64,000 nt of DNA from an uncultured Balneolaceae bacterium (GCA_913057825.1 CAJXOW010000012.1:1-64000), one strand, 5' to 3'. Numbered from the stretch's first letter, positions 1 through 9,356 are shown. The notes: generated by a model not told the origin, from the letters alone. Translations and numbers: made by a program.

Positions 1-1229
1 TGGATGCGGGAATCGTAGAGTTGGTCGTAAAACAGGTGGGCGTGGTAGCGAGCAAAGACGAGAGAATCGCGTTGGGCTGACAAATCGTAACGGTAGTCTT
101 CGACAAGCCGCGTTTCAAAAATTCGACGGGAATTCCTGGTATTCAGATTATAGCGGTAAAAACCCGGACGGCCGTTGTAGAAATCGCCATAGAAGAGTAG
201 TTCGCTGTTGGAAAGCCACAGGGGACGGCGAACTTCGGCCCCTTTGTACGAGACCGGAAGTATATGAAAAGAAGAGCTTTGCGCGACTTTGGAAGTGGTA
301 TTGCGGGACGTTGGTTGCTTGCGGTAGTCTTCAACAAACGTGTCATAGAGTTGGCCCGGCCATTGTCCGGTGGCGTGACGAAGGGCCGTTCCGTAACCCA
401 GGAAAGGATACCGGGAATAAAAGCTGATCGCCTCCCGCGAGGTAGAGGGACCGTAGGTGTTCTGCAGCCAGTTGGTAAACTCAAATCCCCCCACATAATG
501 ACGATTGAATGGACGGGCTTGGCTCGATATGTGGACCAGCTGTCCCATGGACCACTGCCGCTCGGTTGAAAATGTGGACTGAAAAAGACCCGTGAAGTAG
601 GGGTATTGTCCCCGACCTCCCGAGGGCAAGACGGATTCGGTTTCGTGATGGACGGCGAGTCCCTCTAGCACGCCGAGCGGTATCGCGGTGTGGACTGACC
701 GGGCAAAATCCGGCGAAAAGGGATAAATCAACCGAGTCAGTCCCACCCGGTTGTGGTTACTCAATTGCAGGGCGTGGATCAATTCATGGGGTAACACCGC
801 TTCCAGCCAGTTGCCGGAACGGGGGTTGAGTACTTTTCCCTGGATGGGATGCAATTCAACTTCCATCCGGAAATTGATTGGACTTACCAGTCCATTGGAC
901 CGATCGTTCCGGGGATTCAGTATCACGGGAAAATCCTGCAATTGACCCCCCACCAGTTGTCGGGCTTGATCGTACTGAGCTTCCAGGATGCGTCCCGTAC
1001 GGCGGGCCTGTCCGTCTGCATGGGCGGGATGCAGGATGGAAAAGTGAGGTGTTTCAAGCTGTTGCCAGGAAATGTCGGGCCGTCGTTTAACCTCGTACAG
1101 ATCCGATCCGGATACGGCCGACAGTTCCTGTGCCTGTGCCGGATTGGCAAAGGGCATCAGGGATAAAAAAAGGAATCCGACGACCCGTCCAACTGCCTGG
1201 ATTGGTAAAGATTTATTTAAATGATGCAC
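1..1229 (-). CDS. Secreted HExxH metallopeptidase-like protein, C-terminus cut by the window edge
   Basis: The minus strand is open from a GTG at 1229 to base 1 (about 409 codons, no stop), so the protein continues outside the window. An in-frame TAA lies 30 bases upstream of the GTG, and no in-frame ATG precedes the signal peptide. Residues 1-34 form a signal peptide (hydrophobic FLFLSLMPFA, then AQAQ). A PHELIHALQ motif at about residues 147-155 is a zinc-binding HExxH, as in the peptidase-MA-like family of bacterial secreted proteins. The later part (YKGAEVRRPLWLSNSELLFY, then repeated short strands) resembles the start of a TolB/WD40-like beta-propeller, a common partner of this peptidase domain. 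Likely an envelope or secreted protein; substrate unknown. The signal peptide and HExxH are seen; the propeller is inferred. Confidence 0.75.
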   Translation of the reverse strand, partial: MHHLNKSLPIQAVGRVVGFLFLSLMPFANPAQAQELSAVSGSDLYEVKRRPDISWQQLETPHFSILHPAHADGQARRTGRILEAQYDQARQLVGGQLQDFPVILNPRNDRSNGLVSPINFRMEVELHPIQGKVLNPRSGNWLEAVLPHELIHALQLSNHNRVGLTRLIYPFSPDFARSVHTAIPLGVLEGLAVHHETESVLPSGGRGQYPYFTGLFQSTFSTERQWSMGQLVHISSQARPFNRHYVGGFEFTNWLQNTYGPSTSREAISFYSRYPFLGYGTALRHATGQWPGQLYDTFVEDYRKQPTSRNTTSKVAQSSSFHILPVSYKGAEVRRPLWLSNSELLFYGDFYNGRPGFYRYNLNTRNSRRIFETRLVEDYRYDLSAQRDSLVFARYHAHLFYDQLYDSRI

Positions 1230-1258
1230 TTTAATGGAATCAGATATAAAGGGTTTTT

Positions 1259-1375
1259 AGCTAGCCCGGATTTCGCTTACACGGGTAACGCTTCGCTCTG
1301 TGCACTTCGTGGGAATCGCTGTCGCTCGGAGCGCCAACGCTGTTAACGTTTTGCACTGAGCACTTTGTGAAACAC
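1259..1375. repeat. Dispersed short repeat, family B (copy 1)
   Basis: Non-coding stretch containing a CCCGGATTTCGCTTACACGG segment followed by CACTTCGTGGGAATCGCTG and TCGGAGCGCCAACGC. Variants recur near 8475, 17310 and (reverse orientation) 43305, always between genes. Nothing coding is supported here. Confidence 0.5.
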
Positions 1376-1475
1376 GATTGGTATGTAGCGATGATAGACT
1401 ATTATCCATGATAAAATCTTTATTTGAAAATAAGTAGTTGTAAATCATAGTGAGAGCTCTACCCATAGATTTCCC

Positions 1476-1660
1476 TTCTCAGAGACCTTTGAAAACACCG
1501 GGCGGCGGTTCCGAAGTATTAAGTTTTTCGGTAAATAGGTAAAAAATACTTAGTAGTTGATAGGCATTTATCATGGTCTGCAGATAATTAAACGAACTCA
1601 AAAAGAGAAAAACTTTCGAACGAGGAACCGCCGCCCGGTGTTTTCAAAGGTCTCTGAGAA
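1476..1660. repeat. Long inverted-repeat element, family A (copy 1)
   Basis: A 185 bp intergenic element with perfect 37 bp terminal inverted repeats: left arm 1476-1512, right arm 1624-1660. The inner end of the arms carries the GGGCGGCGGTTCC core shared with the copy at 41869 and, in a shorter form, with the copy at 3017. The central 110 bp is AT-rich and has no ORF. It could be a MITE-like element or a very long hairpin in the 3' region of the Nramp-like gene (its stop is at 1698). Confidence 0.75.
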
Positions 1661-1697
1661 TTTAAAGTTAGGTGCATCCGATGAGCGGCAATAAACT

Positions 1698-2960
1698 TTA
1701 AAAAGCGATTTGCCAGTATAGGAACATACCTGCGAACCCGATCAGGAACAGCATGCCCGACCAGCTCAACCATCGAAGCCACTGTGGCGGACGGGCTTCC
1801 CGGGGCATATCCGGGGAGGTGACAACCCGGTGATTGATGTATCCCAACAGCGGGGCCGTCAGGAATGAGAGCGTCGTGGCCAGATCCACCATAAAGGTAA
1901 AACTTTTGCCCAGCAGGGAGAGTACAGCGAGAGAGATAGCAGGTACGATGATGATAAACAGGATATAAAGGCGTATTTTAGAATATCCTCCCACGGTTTC
2001 CGGGAAAATCACTTCGAGCGTGCGACGCAGCACCCGCGGAAAGGCGTCAGTAACGGTAAGGGTAGTGGAAAACATCGTGGTGAAAGCTGCCAGGGCGATG
2101 ACAGGATAACTCCAACTGCCGAGGTTGTGCGTGTAAAGATCAATCAGCTGTCCTGCGAAGGCCGCTCCGCTGTCTTTGAATCCCTCGCCCGTTCCGTGCA
2201 TTACAAGGGCTCCCAGCAGAAGAAATGATATAGCCATAAAAGCCGCCGACAGATATCCCACGTTAAAGTCAAATAGCGACTCACGCAGTTTCGGTTTATG
2301 GCGGGTTTGTTTTTTGCGTTCGAGCGTCCACAGCGAATGCCAGACCGACACGTCGATCGGGATCGGCATCCATCCCATCAATGCCAGCATAAACGAAACG
2401 CCGGAGACGGTCCATACGGCCGGCGATGAAGCTGGGTCGGAGGCTACAGGCCCGTGGATAAGGGCAATGATTAAAGCAAAAAGGGTAGAAACGGCCAGGG
2501 CCGACATGATTACTTTCATGCTGGAATCCAGCATGGGATACTGACCCGAAATGAGCAGGGCAATGCAGATCACCAGTATAATGGCACTCCACCACACCGG
2601 TCCGAGCGAGATTCCCGTGAGTTGCGAGGCGAGTCCGGCGGTGACCACCGTGACAGCCGCCTGGATCGTGAACATGGTCCCGAGCGTAAAGAGGATAAAG
2701 ATTCCCATCGCCCACCAGCCCAGCTTCATATATCCTTCGAGCAGGCTGCTGCCCGTTGCGGCGGCGTACCGGGGACCAAATTCCAGGAAGGGGTATTTAA
2801 ACAGGTTGGCCAGGATCACCGCCCAGAGCAGGGTAAAACCATAGGTGGCTCCTGCCCGGGTGGATTGAACCAGGTGGGAAACCCCGATAGCAGCTCCCGC
2901 CATCAGCAGGCCGGGACCCAGCGTTTTAATAAAGCCCTTCCACTTGCTTGACGTTTGCAT
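1698..2960 (-). CDS. Nramp-family-like membrane transporter (divergent)
   Basis: A 420-residue protein with about 11 hydrophobic segments, similar overall to Nramp (SLC11/MntH) divalent-metal transporters. The first helix reads GAAIGVSHLVQSTRAGA where canonical Nramps have the metal-binding DPGN motif, and helix 6 reads GWMPIPIDVSVW where canonical members have the MPH motif. The usual Mn/Fe ligands are therefore missing. It may belong to an Nramp-related subgroup that moves another cation, or use other ligands. ATG at 2960 is the chosen start. It is a single gene with family A repeats on both sides (1476-1660 downstream, 3017-3192 upstream). Family fold is fairly sure; substrate is not. Confidence 0.8.
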   Translation of the reverse strand: MQTSSKWKGFIKTLGPGLLMAGAAIGVSHLVQSTRAGATYGFTLLWAVILANLFKYPFLEFGPRYAAATGSSLLEGYMKLGWWAMGIFILFTLGTMFTIQAAVTVVTAGLASQLTGISLGPVWWSAIILVICIALLISGQYPMLDSSMKVIMSALAVSTLFALIIALIHGPVASDPASSPAVWTVSGVSFMLALMGWMPIPIDVSVWHSLWTLERKKQTRHKPKLRESLFDFNVGYLSAAFMAISFLLLGALVMHGTGEGFKDSGAAFAGQLIDLYTHNLGSWSYPVIALAAFTTMFSTTLTVTDAFPRVLRRTLEVIFPETVGGYSKIRLYILFIIIVPAISLAVLSLLGKSFTFMVDLATTLSFLTAPLLGYINHRVVTSPDMPREARPPQWLRWLSWSGMLFLIGFAGMFLYWQIAF

Positions 2961-3016
2961 GGTTTGCGAAATAAGTGATTAGTTAGTTGCGTGTTTAATC
3001 GGTATTGACCCCATAA

Positions 3017-3192
3017 GAGATCGTTTGAAAAGCGGGCCCCGGGCGGTGCTGAGTACTTAAAATTTTTCGAACCCAAACATCTTATAGGATTATAAAATAG
3101 AAATTGCATAGCAACTAGAGACGAAAAGCAAAGCCGTGAGAAAAAATTTTTCATCGAAGGCACCGCCCGGGGCCCGCTTTTCAAACGATCTC
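3017..3192. repeat. Long inverted-repeat element, family A (copy 2)
   Basis: A 176 bp element with perfect 33 bp terminal inverted repeats: left 3017-3049, right 3160-3192. The inner arm core is CCCGGGCGGTGC. The outer arm sequence differs from the other copies, yet left and right arms still match exactly. It fills most of the 2961-3402 gap between the divergent Nramp-like and BaeRF genes. The rest of the gap is AT-rich and shows nothing else. Confidence 0.75.
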
Positions 3193-3402
3193 AGTAAACA
3201 AACAACTAATTAAAAAGCACATTAAAAAATAAGGGGTAGGCAAACGGAAAAATAGATATATTGAATTATAGGAAGGTGAATATTTGTTGTAATTAAATCA
3301 GGATTAAAAGAAGTCATGGATGCCAGGGAGGAGTAATGCAACGTCCAAGAGCATGACTTCTCACGGCATTTCAAAAATGGAATCAAATTATTTGGAGGAT
3401 CT

Positions 3403-4539
3403 ATGGTCACACAAAGCACGATTCAGAATCTCACCGAACAACATCATGAACACAGTGTTTCCATCTATTTACAAACCCACCGAACAAACCAGGAAGCCCA
3501 GCAAGATCCCATTCGGTTAAAAAAATTATTAAGTGAAGCAGAAGCAAAGCTGGAGGATCGAGGGTTACGTAAAAGTCAGATTGACGATATTTTAGATGAG
3601 GCCCGGCAACTGGTTGGTACCAGTAATTTCTGGCTGCACCAGAGTGAGGGACTGGCGCTATTCTGTACGCCCGAGTTTTTTGAGTTTTATAAAGTGCCGC
3701 TGCAGTTTGAGAACTTCGTATATGTCGATGATCGTTTTTTCGTAACGCCGCTGCTGCCGATGTTGGCAAGAGATGGATCCTACTACGTACTGGCGTTGAG
3801 TCAGAAGCAGGTTCGACTGTTGGATTGTACCCGTGAATCCCAGGCTCGTGTGGAGCTGGATGATATCCCTCAAAGTTTTCAGGAGTTTCAGGAAGAATTC
3901 ACGTATGAACGCCACAGCGGTGGACGTACAACGGGAGCCAACGGAGGGATGTCGTTTCACGGGCTCGGCGACGATCAGAAAGAGGAGCAGATGAAAAAGA
4001 TCAGCGAGTTTGTGAGCCAGGTAGAAACCGGGGTAACCAACTATATGAAAAAGCAGGGAGATCCGTTGGTCCTGGCCGGGGTGGTGGACACGGCCTCGAT
4101 GTACCGGGAATACAATCAGTATAATGAGCTGGTGGATGATTTTATCCGCGGGAATACCGATGAAAAATCGGACCAGGAACTGCGCGAGGAAGGATGGGAG
4201 ATTATCAAACCCAAATTTCTCTCCGTCATTGAGAAAGCACTCGAGCAGTATGCGGATTTGTCGAGCACCGACAAGATTTCGAGCGACCTGGATGAGGTCG
4301 TCAAAGCGGCTCGCTATGGTCGCATCGATACGCTATTCGTACCCAAAAGCAAGTATCGCTGGGGACAGTTTGACGAAGAAAAAGATACGGTCCACACCGA
4401 TGATCAGCAGCAAGACGGCTTCCACGATCTGTACAACTACGCCGCCCTGCACACGTTGACCAAGGATGGCAAGGTTTATGCCATCGAAGGCGACCGCATG
4501 CCCGAATATGCCACGATAGCGGCCATATTTCGGTATTGA
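3403..4539 (+). CDS. BaeRF-type (archaeo-eukaryotic release factor-like) protein
   Basis: A 378-residue soluble protein starting at ATG 3403 behind a good Shine-Dalgarno (TTGGAGGATCT). The N-terminal part (HHEHSVSIYLQTHR, then LAMFC-like GLALFCTPEFFEFY and PLLPMLARDGSYYVLALSQK) and the C-terminal part (GRIDTLFV, then a cysteine-free end resembling the eRF1 domain 3 arrangement) match the bacterial BaeRF group related to archaeo-eukaryotic peptide release factor 1. Members are thought to act on stalled or damaged ribosomes, but the role of this subgroup is not established. It converges on metK and shares a bidirectional terminator with it. Confidence 0.7.
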   Translation: MVTQSTIQNLTEQHHEHSVSIYLQTHRTNQEAQQDPIRLKKLLSEAEAKLEDRGLRKSQIDDILDEARQLVGTSNFWLHQSEGLALFCTPEFFEFYKVPLQFENFVYVDDRFFVTPLLPMLARDGSYYVLALSQKQVRLLDCTRESQARVELDDIPQSFQEFQEEFTYERHSGGRTTGANGGMSFHGLGDDQKEEQMKKISEFVSQVETGVTNYMKKQGDPLVLAGVVDTASMYREYNQYNELVDDFIRGNTDEKSDQELREEGWEIIKPKFLSVIEKALEQYADLSSTDKISSDLDEVVKAARYGRIDTLFVPKSKYRWGQFDEEKDTVHTDDQQQDGFHDLYNYAALHTLTKDGKVYAIEGDRMPEYATIAAIFRY

Positions 4540-4592
4540 TTGGCTCCGGCCGGTAAATTACCGTCCGTAGATGTAATAAGAGGTGATTAACT

Positions 4593-4627
4593 AAAAAAGC
4601 CCGGAACCGAAAGGCTCCGGGCTTTTT
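4593..4627. terminator. Bidirectional Rho-independent terminator
   Basis: AAAAAGCCCGGAACC, GAAA loop, GGCTCCGGGCTTTTT. The stem is flanked by A and T runs on both sides, between convergent genes ending at 4539 (+) and 4666 (-). Confidence 0.9.
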
Positions 4628-4665
4628 ACATTCTTACCTGATAGATACTACGTAAGACGCAACAA

Positions 4666-5829
4666 TCAGGCGGTAACCTCGCTGAATGCGGATTTCAGCT
4701 TATCCACATAGTCGAGATTTTCCCACGGAAATTCGTCTCGTCCGAAGTGTCCGTAGGCGGCCGTATCACGATAAATCGGTCGTTTCAGGTCGAAACGCTT
4801 GATGATGCCGGCCGGACGACAATCGAAAATGTCGTTGACGGCTTCGGCGAGTTTCGTATCGCTTACCTTTCCGGTTCCGTACGTATTTACCTTGATGGAA
4901 ACCGGGTTGGCCACGCCGATTGCATAGGCCAGCTGCACGAGGCATTCATCAGCCAGTCCGGCAGCGACGATATTTTTAGCGATGTGACGACCGGCATACG
5001 CGGCGCTTCGGTCGACCTTCGATGGATCCTTGCCGGAGAAAGCACCTCCGCCGTGTCCGCCCCAGCCGCCGTACGTATCGACTATAATTTTGCGGCCGGT
5101 CAGTCCGGTATCGCCGTGAGGTCCGCCGATGACAAACTTGCCGGTGGGGTTCACATGCAGTTTCGTTTCATCGTCAATCAGCTCCGACGGAATAACGCGC
5201 GGCAGCAGGATATCGGCTACATCGCCTTTAATCTCGTCCTGGCTTACGTCTTCGTCATGCTGCGTGGAAATGACGACCGTATCGACGCGATAGGGGCTGC
5301 CCTCGTCGTCATACTCGATCGTAACCTGGCTCTTGCTGTCGGGCCGCAAGTACGACATATCGGATTCCTCCTTGCGGATCTTGGCCAGCGTGCGCACCAG
5401 GTCGTGCGAGTATTGAATACTCATCGGCATGTAGGTATCGGTTTCGTTAACCGCGTAGCCCACCATCATACCCTGGTCGCCTGCGCCCTGTTCATCATCG
5501 TCACCTTCTTCGACGCCCTGAGCAATGTCGGGGCTCTGTTGGTGAAGGGTCGTCAGGATACCGCAGGAATCAGCGTCAAACTGATACGCCGAGTCGGTAT
5601 AGCCGATATTGCGAATCACATCCCGAGCCAGATCACGCTCGTCAATATGAGCTTTAGAATTAATCTCGCCGGCAATCACGACCAGTCCAGTCGTTACCAG
5701 CGTTTCACATGCTACCCGTGAATTGGGATCCTTTTCCAGAAAACCATCGAGCACGGCATCAGAGATCTGATCGGCCACCTTGTCCGGATGACCTTCGGAG
5801 ACAGATTCAGATGTAAATAAATTTTTCAT
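4666..5829 (-). CDS. metK: S-adenosylmethionine synthase (methionine adenosyltransferase)
   Basis: 387 residues, close to the family length. It makes SAM from methionine and ATP in the cytoplasm. The N-terminus [17 protein letters not shown] carries the ATP/substrate-binding histidine loop, and [20 protein letters not shown] is the GGGAFSGKD signature of MetK. ATG 5829 fits the conserved N-terminus exactly. It diverges from the two betaine-forming methyltransferases at 6776-8457, which use three SAM per betaine, so placement beside them is metabolically sensible. No known SAM riboswitch was recognised in its leader. Confidence 0.97.
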   Translation of the reverse strand: MKNLFTSESVSEGHPDKVADQISDAVLDGFLEKDPNSRVACETLVTTGLVVIAGEINSKAHIDERDLARDVIRNIGYTDSAYQFDADSCGILTTLHQQSPDIAQGVEEGDDDEQGAGDQGMMVGYAVNETDTYMPMSIQYSHDLVRTLAKIRKEESDMSYLRPDSKSQVTIEYDDEGSPYRVDTVVISTQHDEDVSQDEIKGDVADILLPRVIPSELIDDETKLHVNPTGKFVIGGPHGDTGLTGRKIIVDTYGGWGGHGGGAFSGKDPSKVDRSAAYAGRHIAKNIVAAGLADECLVQLAYAIGVANPVSIKVNTYGTGKVSDTKLAEAVNDIFDCRPAGIIKRFDLKRPIYRDTAAYGHFGRDEFPWENLDYVDKLKSAFSEVTA

Positions 5830-6775
5830 TTTAGAGAACGAACATTTTAGATTCAGGTGTTCTTGTTAATAGTCGAAAATCAATATTGTTTACAGACAAT
5901 ATGTAATTAGTTCAAACAAAAAATATTGTGATAAAATCTTATAGGACGGAGTTGAGAAAATCCTAGACAAAAATATGCGCAAAACAATGACCATGCGGGG
6001 CTGGAAGGCCCCTCTCTGAAGGACCCTAATATTAAAGTAATTTTTAGCTAAACTGCAAATTTAACAAGCAGTTATTTTTAAATGATTAATTTTTCAGAAG
6101 AAGCAGTATCAAAAGAGGAATTGAGCTTGCAATCGGGACGGGATAAAAAGCTTGTAAATATATAAAAAACAATGACTTATAAACAGAGGTGTCGGAGCTG
6201 GGCGGAATTTCTATATTATTGGAGGTTCCCCTTGAACAGAAACGCCTGAAATGCCATAGGCGATGGGAGGGTCTGTAATTTGCCAAAAATGTACGATTAT
6301 GCTTCGTGACTTTACTCATATAAATTATTCATGGTATCTGAAATATTAATGCAATAATAATTTGATTATCATAGAACAGTTATACATGTTGTAGGGCCGT
6401 TAAAGAGCAGATATAAAGATATTAGCGTGTATGAAATATCTGACACAAGCTGACGTAAGTTATCGGCAAGAGAGGCTTAGAAAGTTTCAAAGGTAATATT
6501 TTGTGATTTATTGGGTTTAAAGTAACCACCGTTGACAAGTTGCGGGGATTTATATGATTTATTTGATGATTAATCTGCTGCCCCGGTTTTCTGGGTGGTT
6601 TCTGAGAGAATCACCACACATGAAGTGCACCGTGAAGGAATTACCGAATTAGCTTGCAGAGTGGCAATATTACCATTGTGGTCAAATCCGGGGCTAAGTG
6701 CACTTCGCAGGAGTGTCGATTAGACAAATTGGAATTTATAACTTGTTAAGTGACAGGAATTAAACAGAGGTAACT
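5830..6775. other. Long intergenic region between metK and the betaine methyltransferases
   Basis: About 950 bp without a supported gene. On the minus strand, the metK leader side has a small GC hairpin (GGGGC, CTTCCA loop, GCCCC; about 5995-6012). On the plus strand, the 3' half contains AAGTGCACC and AAGTGCACTTCGC segments at about 6618-6705, reminiscent of decayed family B repeats. Both divergent promoters must lie here, but no clear -35/-10 pair could be fixed by eye. The region is AT-rich. Confidence 0.4.
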
Positions 6776-7594
6776 ATGAGTGACAAAAAGGAACAGGCAT
6801 ATGGAGAGAATCCTGTAAAGGTTCGCGATACGGATCAATATAAAGAGGAGTACATCCATGAATTTGTTGAAAAGTGGGATGAGTTAATCGACTGGAATAA
6901 ACGAGCTGAGGGCGAAGGAGAATTTTTTATTGAGACGCTCAAAGAAATTGGAGCCGAACGGGTGTTGGACGTAGCGACCGGCACCGGATTCCACTCGGTT
7001 CGATTGGTGCAAAATGGTTTTGATGTGATCAGTGCCGACGGCAGTCCCCACATGCTGGCCAAGGCATTTGACAATGCTCGTGAGCAGGGAGTACTCTTGC
7101 ATACCCGGGAGGCCGACTGGCGTTGGTTGAATCGCGATATCCACAATAAGTATGATGCGATTATCTGCCTGGGGAATTCCTTCACCCACCTTTTTTCGGA
7201 GCGAGACCGACGCAAAGCCCTGGCTGAATTTTATGCAGCTCTGAAGCATGACGGGGTGTTGGTCCTGGATCAACGCAACTACGATCGGATCCTGGACCAC
7301 GGGTTCAGCAGCAAGCACGTTTATTATTATTGTGGAACGGACGTTAGTGTGGAGCCCATTCATATAGATGAGGGACTTACCCGTTTCAAGTATAAATTCC
7401 AGGATGATTCAGAATTTTACTTGAACATGTTCCCGCTGCGAAAAGACTATACGCGACGTTTGATGCATGAAGTGGGCTTCCAGACCATAAATACGTACGG
7501 TGATTTCCAGGAAACATTTTCCGAAGACGAACCGGATTATTTCATCCATGTAGCTGAAAAGAAGTATCCGGAAGAGTTAAATGAGAATTCTTAA
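6776..7594 (+). CDS. Glycine/sarcosine N-methyltransferase
   Basis: A 272-residue class I SAM methyltransferase with motif I VLDVATGTGFHSVRL (about residues 62-76) and motif II around DVISADGSPHML. The N-terminal WDELIDWNKRAEGEG and the LGNSFTHL and DQRNYD segments match bacterial and archaeal GSMT enzymes, which convert glycine to sarcosine and then dimethylglycine. Start ATG 6776 follows a GAGGT ribosome-binding site. The stop is 17 bases before the next methyltransferase, so the two form an operon that makes the osmoprotectant glycine betaine. This supports a saline habitat. Confidence 0.9.
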   Translation: MSDKKEQAYGENPVKVRDTDQYKEEYIHEFVEKWDELIDWNKRAEGEGEFFIETLKEIGAERVLDVATGTGFHSVRLVQNGFDVISADGSPHMLAKAFDNAREQGVLLHTREADWRWLNRDIHNKYDAIICLGNSFTHLFSERDRRKALAEFYAALKHDGVLVLDQRNYDRILDHGFSSKHVYYYCGTDVSVEPIHIDEGLTRFKYKFQDDSEFYLNMFPLRKDYTRRLMHEVGFQTINTYGDFQETFSEDEPDYFIHVAEKKYPEELNENS

Positions 7595-7611
7595 AAAAGT
7601 GAGTAAATATT

Positions 7612-8457
7612 ATGAGTGACGACAAACAATATTCTTCAGAAGTTGTTGAGACCACGCGCGAATATTACAACAGTGATGATGCCGACACCTTTTATCATAC
7701 GATATGGGGTGGTGAAGATATCCATGTCGGTCTTTATCAAAGCGACGACGAACCGATATTTGACGCCAGTCGGCGAACGGTAGAGCGGATGATATCGAAG
7801 CTCGATGAGCTCGGCGAAAATACGCGGGTGCTTGATATCGGGGCCGGTTACGGCGGAGCTGCCCGTTATATTGCCAAAAATTATGGCTGCACAGTGGTGG
7901 CTCTCAACCTGAGCGAGGTTGAGAACGAGCGGGATCGCCAGAAAAACAAAGAGCAGGGGCTGGACGACAAGATCGATGTCGTTGATGCCAGTTTTGACGA
8001 TATCCCCTATGACGAGGAGTCTTTTGACGTGGTTTGGTGCCAGGATTCCATTCTGCATAGCGACAACCGGGAAAAAGTTATTGAAGAGGTGGCCCGGGTC
8101 CTGAAAAGCGGCGGTGAATTCGTCTTTACCGATCCGATGCAGGCCGACGACTGTCCGGAAGGCGTACTCCAGCCCATCCTGGACCGCATTCATCTCGAGT
8201 CGCTGGCTTCTCCCAAATTTTACCGGGAAACAGCCCCCAAGTACGGGTTGGAAGAAGTGGAGTTTGATCAGCACGACGAACAATTGACGACCCATTACAG
8301 CCGGGTACTGAAAGAGCTCAAAGCAAATGAAGACAAGCTCGAGGGTAAAGTCAGTGACGAATACATAGAGAATATGAAAAAAGGGCTGAACCACTGGGTC
8401 GACGGCGGGGAGAATGGTTATCTCGCCTGGGGCATCTTCCATTTCCGCAAGCAGTAA
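7612..8457 (+). CDS. Sarcosine/dimethylglycine N-methyltransferase
   Basis: A 281-residue SAM methyltransferase with motif I RVLDIGAGYGGAARYIA and the family features YYNSDDADTFYHTIWGGEDI near the N-terminus, WCQDSILHS in the middle and a C-terminal YLAWGIFHFRK. This is the SDMT partner of GSMT and completes betaine synthesis (sarcosine to dimethylglycine to betaine). It lies directly downstream of GSMT in the same operon. A terminator-like hairpin follows at 8629-8670. Confidence 0.92.
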   Translation: MSDDKQYSSEVVETTREYYNSDDADTFYHTIWGGEDIHVGLYQSDDEPIFDASRRTVERMISKLDELGENTRVLDIGAGYGGAARYIAKNYGCTVVALNLSEVENERDRQKNKEQGLDDKIDVVDASFDDIPYDEESFDVVWCQDSILHSDNREKVIEEVARVLKSGGEFVFTDPMQADDCPEGVLQPILDRIHLESLASPKFYRETAPKYGLEEVEFDQHDEQLTTHYSRVLKELKANEDKLEGKVSDEYIENMKKGLNHWVDGGENGYLAWGIFHFRKQ

Positions 8458-8474
8458 AAGCCCGTTCTCTTTTT

Positions 8475-8535
8475 AGACCCAAGCCCGAATTTCGCTTTCA
8501 CGGGACGCTTCGTTCGATGCGCGAGCGCGGGTAAA
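8475..8535. repeat. Dispersed short repeat, family B (copy 2)
   Basis: Contains AGCCCGAATTTCGCTTTCAC and GGGACGCTTCGTTCGATGC, a shortened variant of the unit at 1259. The rest of the 8458-8939 gap shows a terminator and a short imperfect inverted repeat around 8755-8795 (GTCCGACAGACTCC and CTAGTCTGTCTGGA). Confidence 0.4.
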
Positions 8536-8628
8536 AATCAGCTCCGGGCATTTTTCGGGCATTGGTTCGCTTGGTGTGCTTAACCGGACTGTTCTTTTCT
8601 TGAATTTATCGGAAAAATCTGGATCAAG

Positions 8629-8670
8629 AGCCTTGTCCTAATGTAAAGGGGCAAGGCTTTCTTATTTTTG
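8629..8670 (+). terminator. Rho-independent terminator after the betaine operon
   Basis: Arms AGCCTTGTCC and GGGGCAAGGCT enclose a 9-base loop and are followed by CTTATTTTTG. It lies about 170 bases after the SDMT stop, downstream of a family B repeat. Confidence 0.7.
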
Positions 8671-8939
8671 CCTTCCTGGGAGGTTAACGGACTTTCAACA
8701 GTTCTACTGCAAAAACCTACCATTCACACTGTCGGGTTTTTCGTTTCGGTCCGGAAAGTCCGACAGACTCCTATCTGCTAGTCTGTCTGGAGAAACAATA
8801 AAAACCCTTCCATTCCTATTTGGGAACATTAAAAAATATTAATAAATTGAAATTAAGAAATGTTAATAGAGTTTAATAATTATTAATGACGCGGGTAGTC
8901 GATAGTTTCCCGGCTACTTAGAATAAATCATTGGCACTT

Positions 8940-9356
8940 ATGAGTAAAGGAAAACACAGGATATTAATTGTAGAGGACGACAAATTACTTTCTTTTGTAG
9001 AAGAGCGTCTGATTAAAAAACTCGGCTATAACCTGGCGGGTAAGGCGGTCAGTGGAGAAGAAGCGATAAGGTTTGCCAAAGAGGAAGATCCTGATCTGAT
9101 TGTTATGGATATAAACCTGAATGATTCTATGGATGGAATAGAAGCCATGAATCGGATACGGCAGTTTTCCTCTGTACCGGTCATATTTTTATCCGGCGAT
9201 AACAAACAAGAGACGCATGACCGCATCAACCAGATGAGTAACTGTGTCGACTACTTGGTCAAACCGGTCAACGCCGAAGGGTTGCGCAAGCCATTGAATA
9301 AAGCTTTTGAAACCGATGTGGCTGGTGAAGATACTTTAAGCGCTCAAAGTGCTTGA
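8940..9356 (+). CDS. Single-domain response regulator (receiver) protein
   Basis: A CheY-like receiver of about 138 residues with no output domain. It shows the acidic pair in LIVEDDKLL, the phospho-acceptor aspartate in LIVMDINLND, the conserved serine in VIFLSGD and the lysine in YLVKPVN. A short acidic tail follows. ATG 8940 is preferred over an in-frame TTG 9 bases upstream. No kinase gene is adjacent; the nearest sensor kinases are at 15247 and 27968. It could serve the HWE-type kinase at 27968, since such kinases often partner with lone receivers, but this is inference. Confidence 0.85.
   Translation: MSKGKHRILIVEDDKLLSFVEERLIKKLGYNLAGKAVSGEEAIRFAKEEDPDLIVMDINLNDSMDGIEAMNRIRQFSSVPVIFLSGDNKQETHDRINQMSNCVDYLVKPVNAEGLRKPLNKAFETDVAGEDTLSAQSA

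Noticed and set aside
4747-5721. 324-codon plus-strand frame antisense to metK
   Set aside because: It is a shadow of the strongly conserved metK reading frame and has no start site or family signature.
5830-6080. Possible SAM riboswitch in the metK leader
   Set aside because: None of the SAM-I, SAM-II or SAM/SAH conserved cores could be found; only a small GC hairpin is present.
6086-6319. 77-codon minus-strand ORF between metK and GSMT
   Set aside because: No ribosome-binding site, mixed composition and no recognisable domain.
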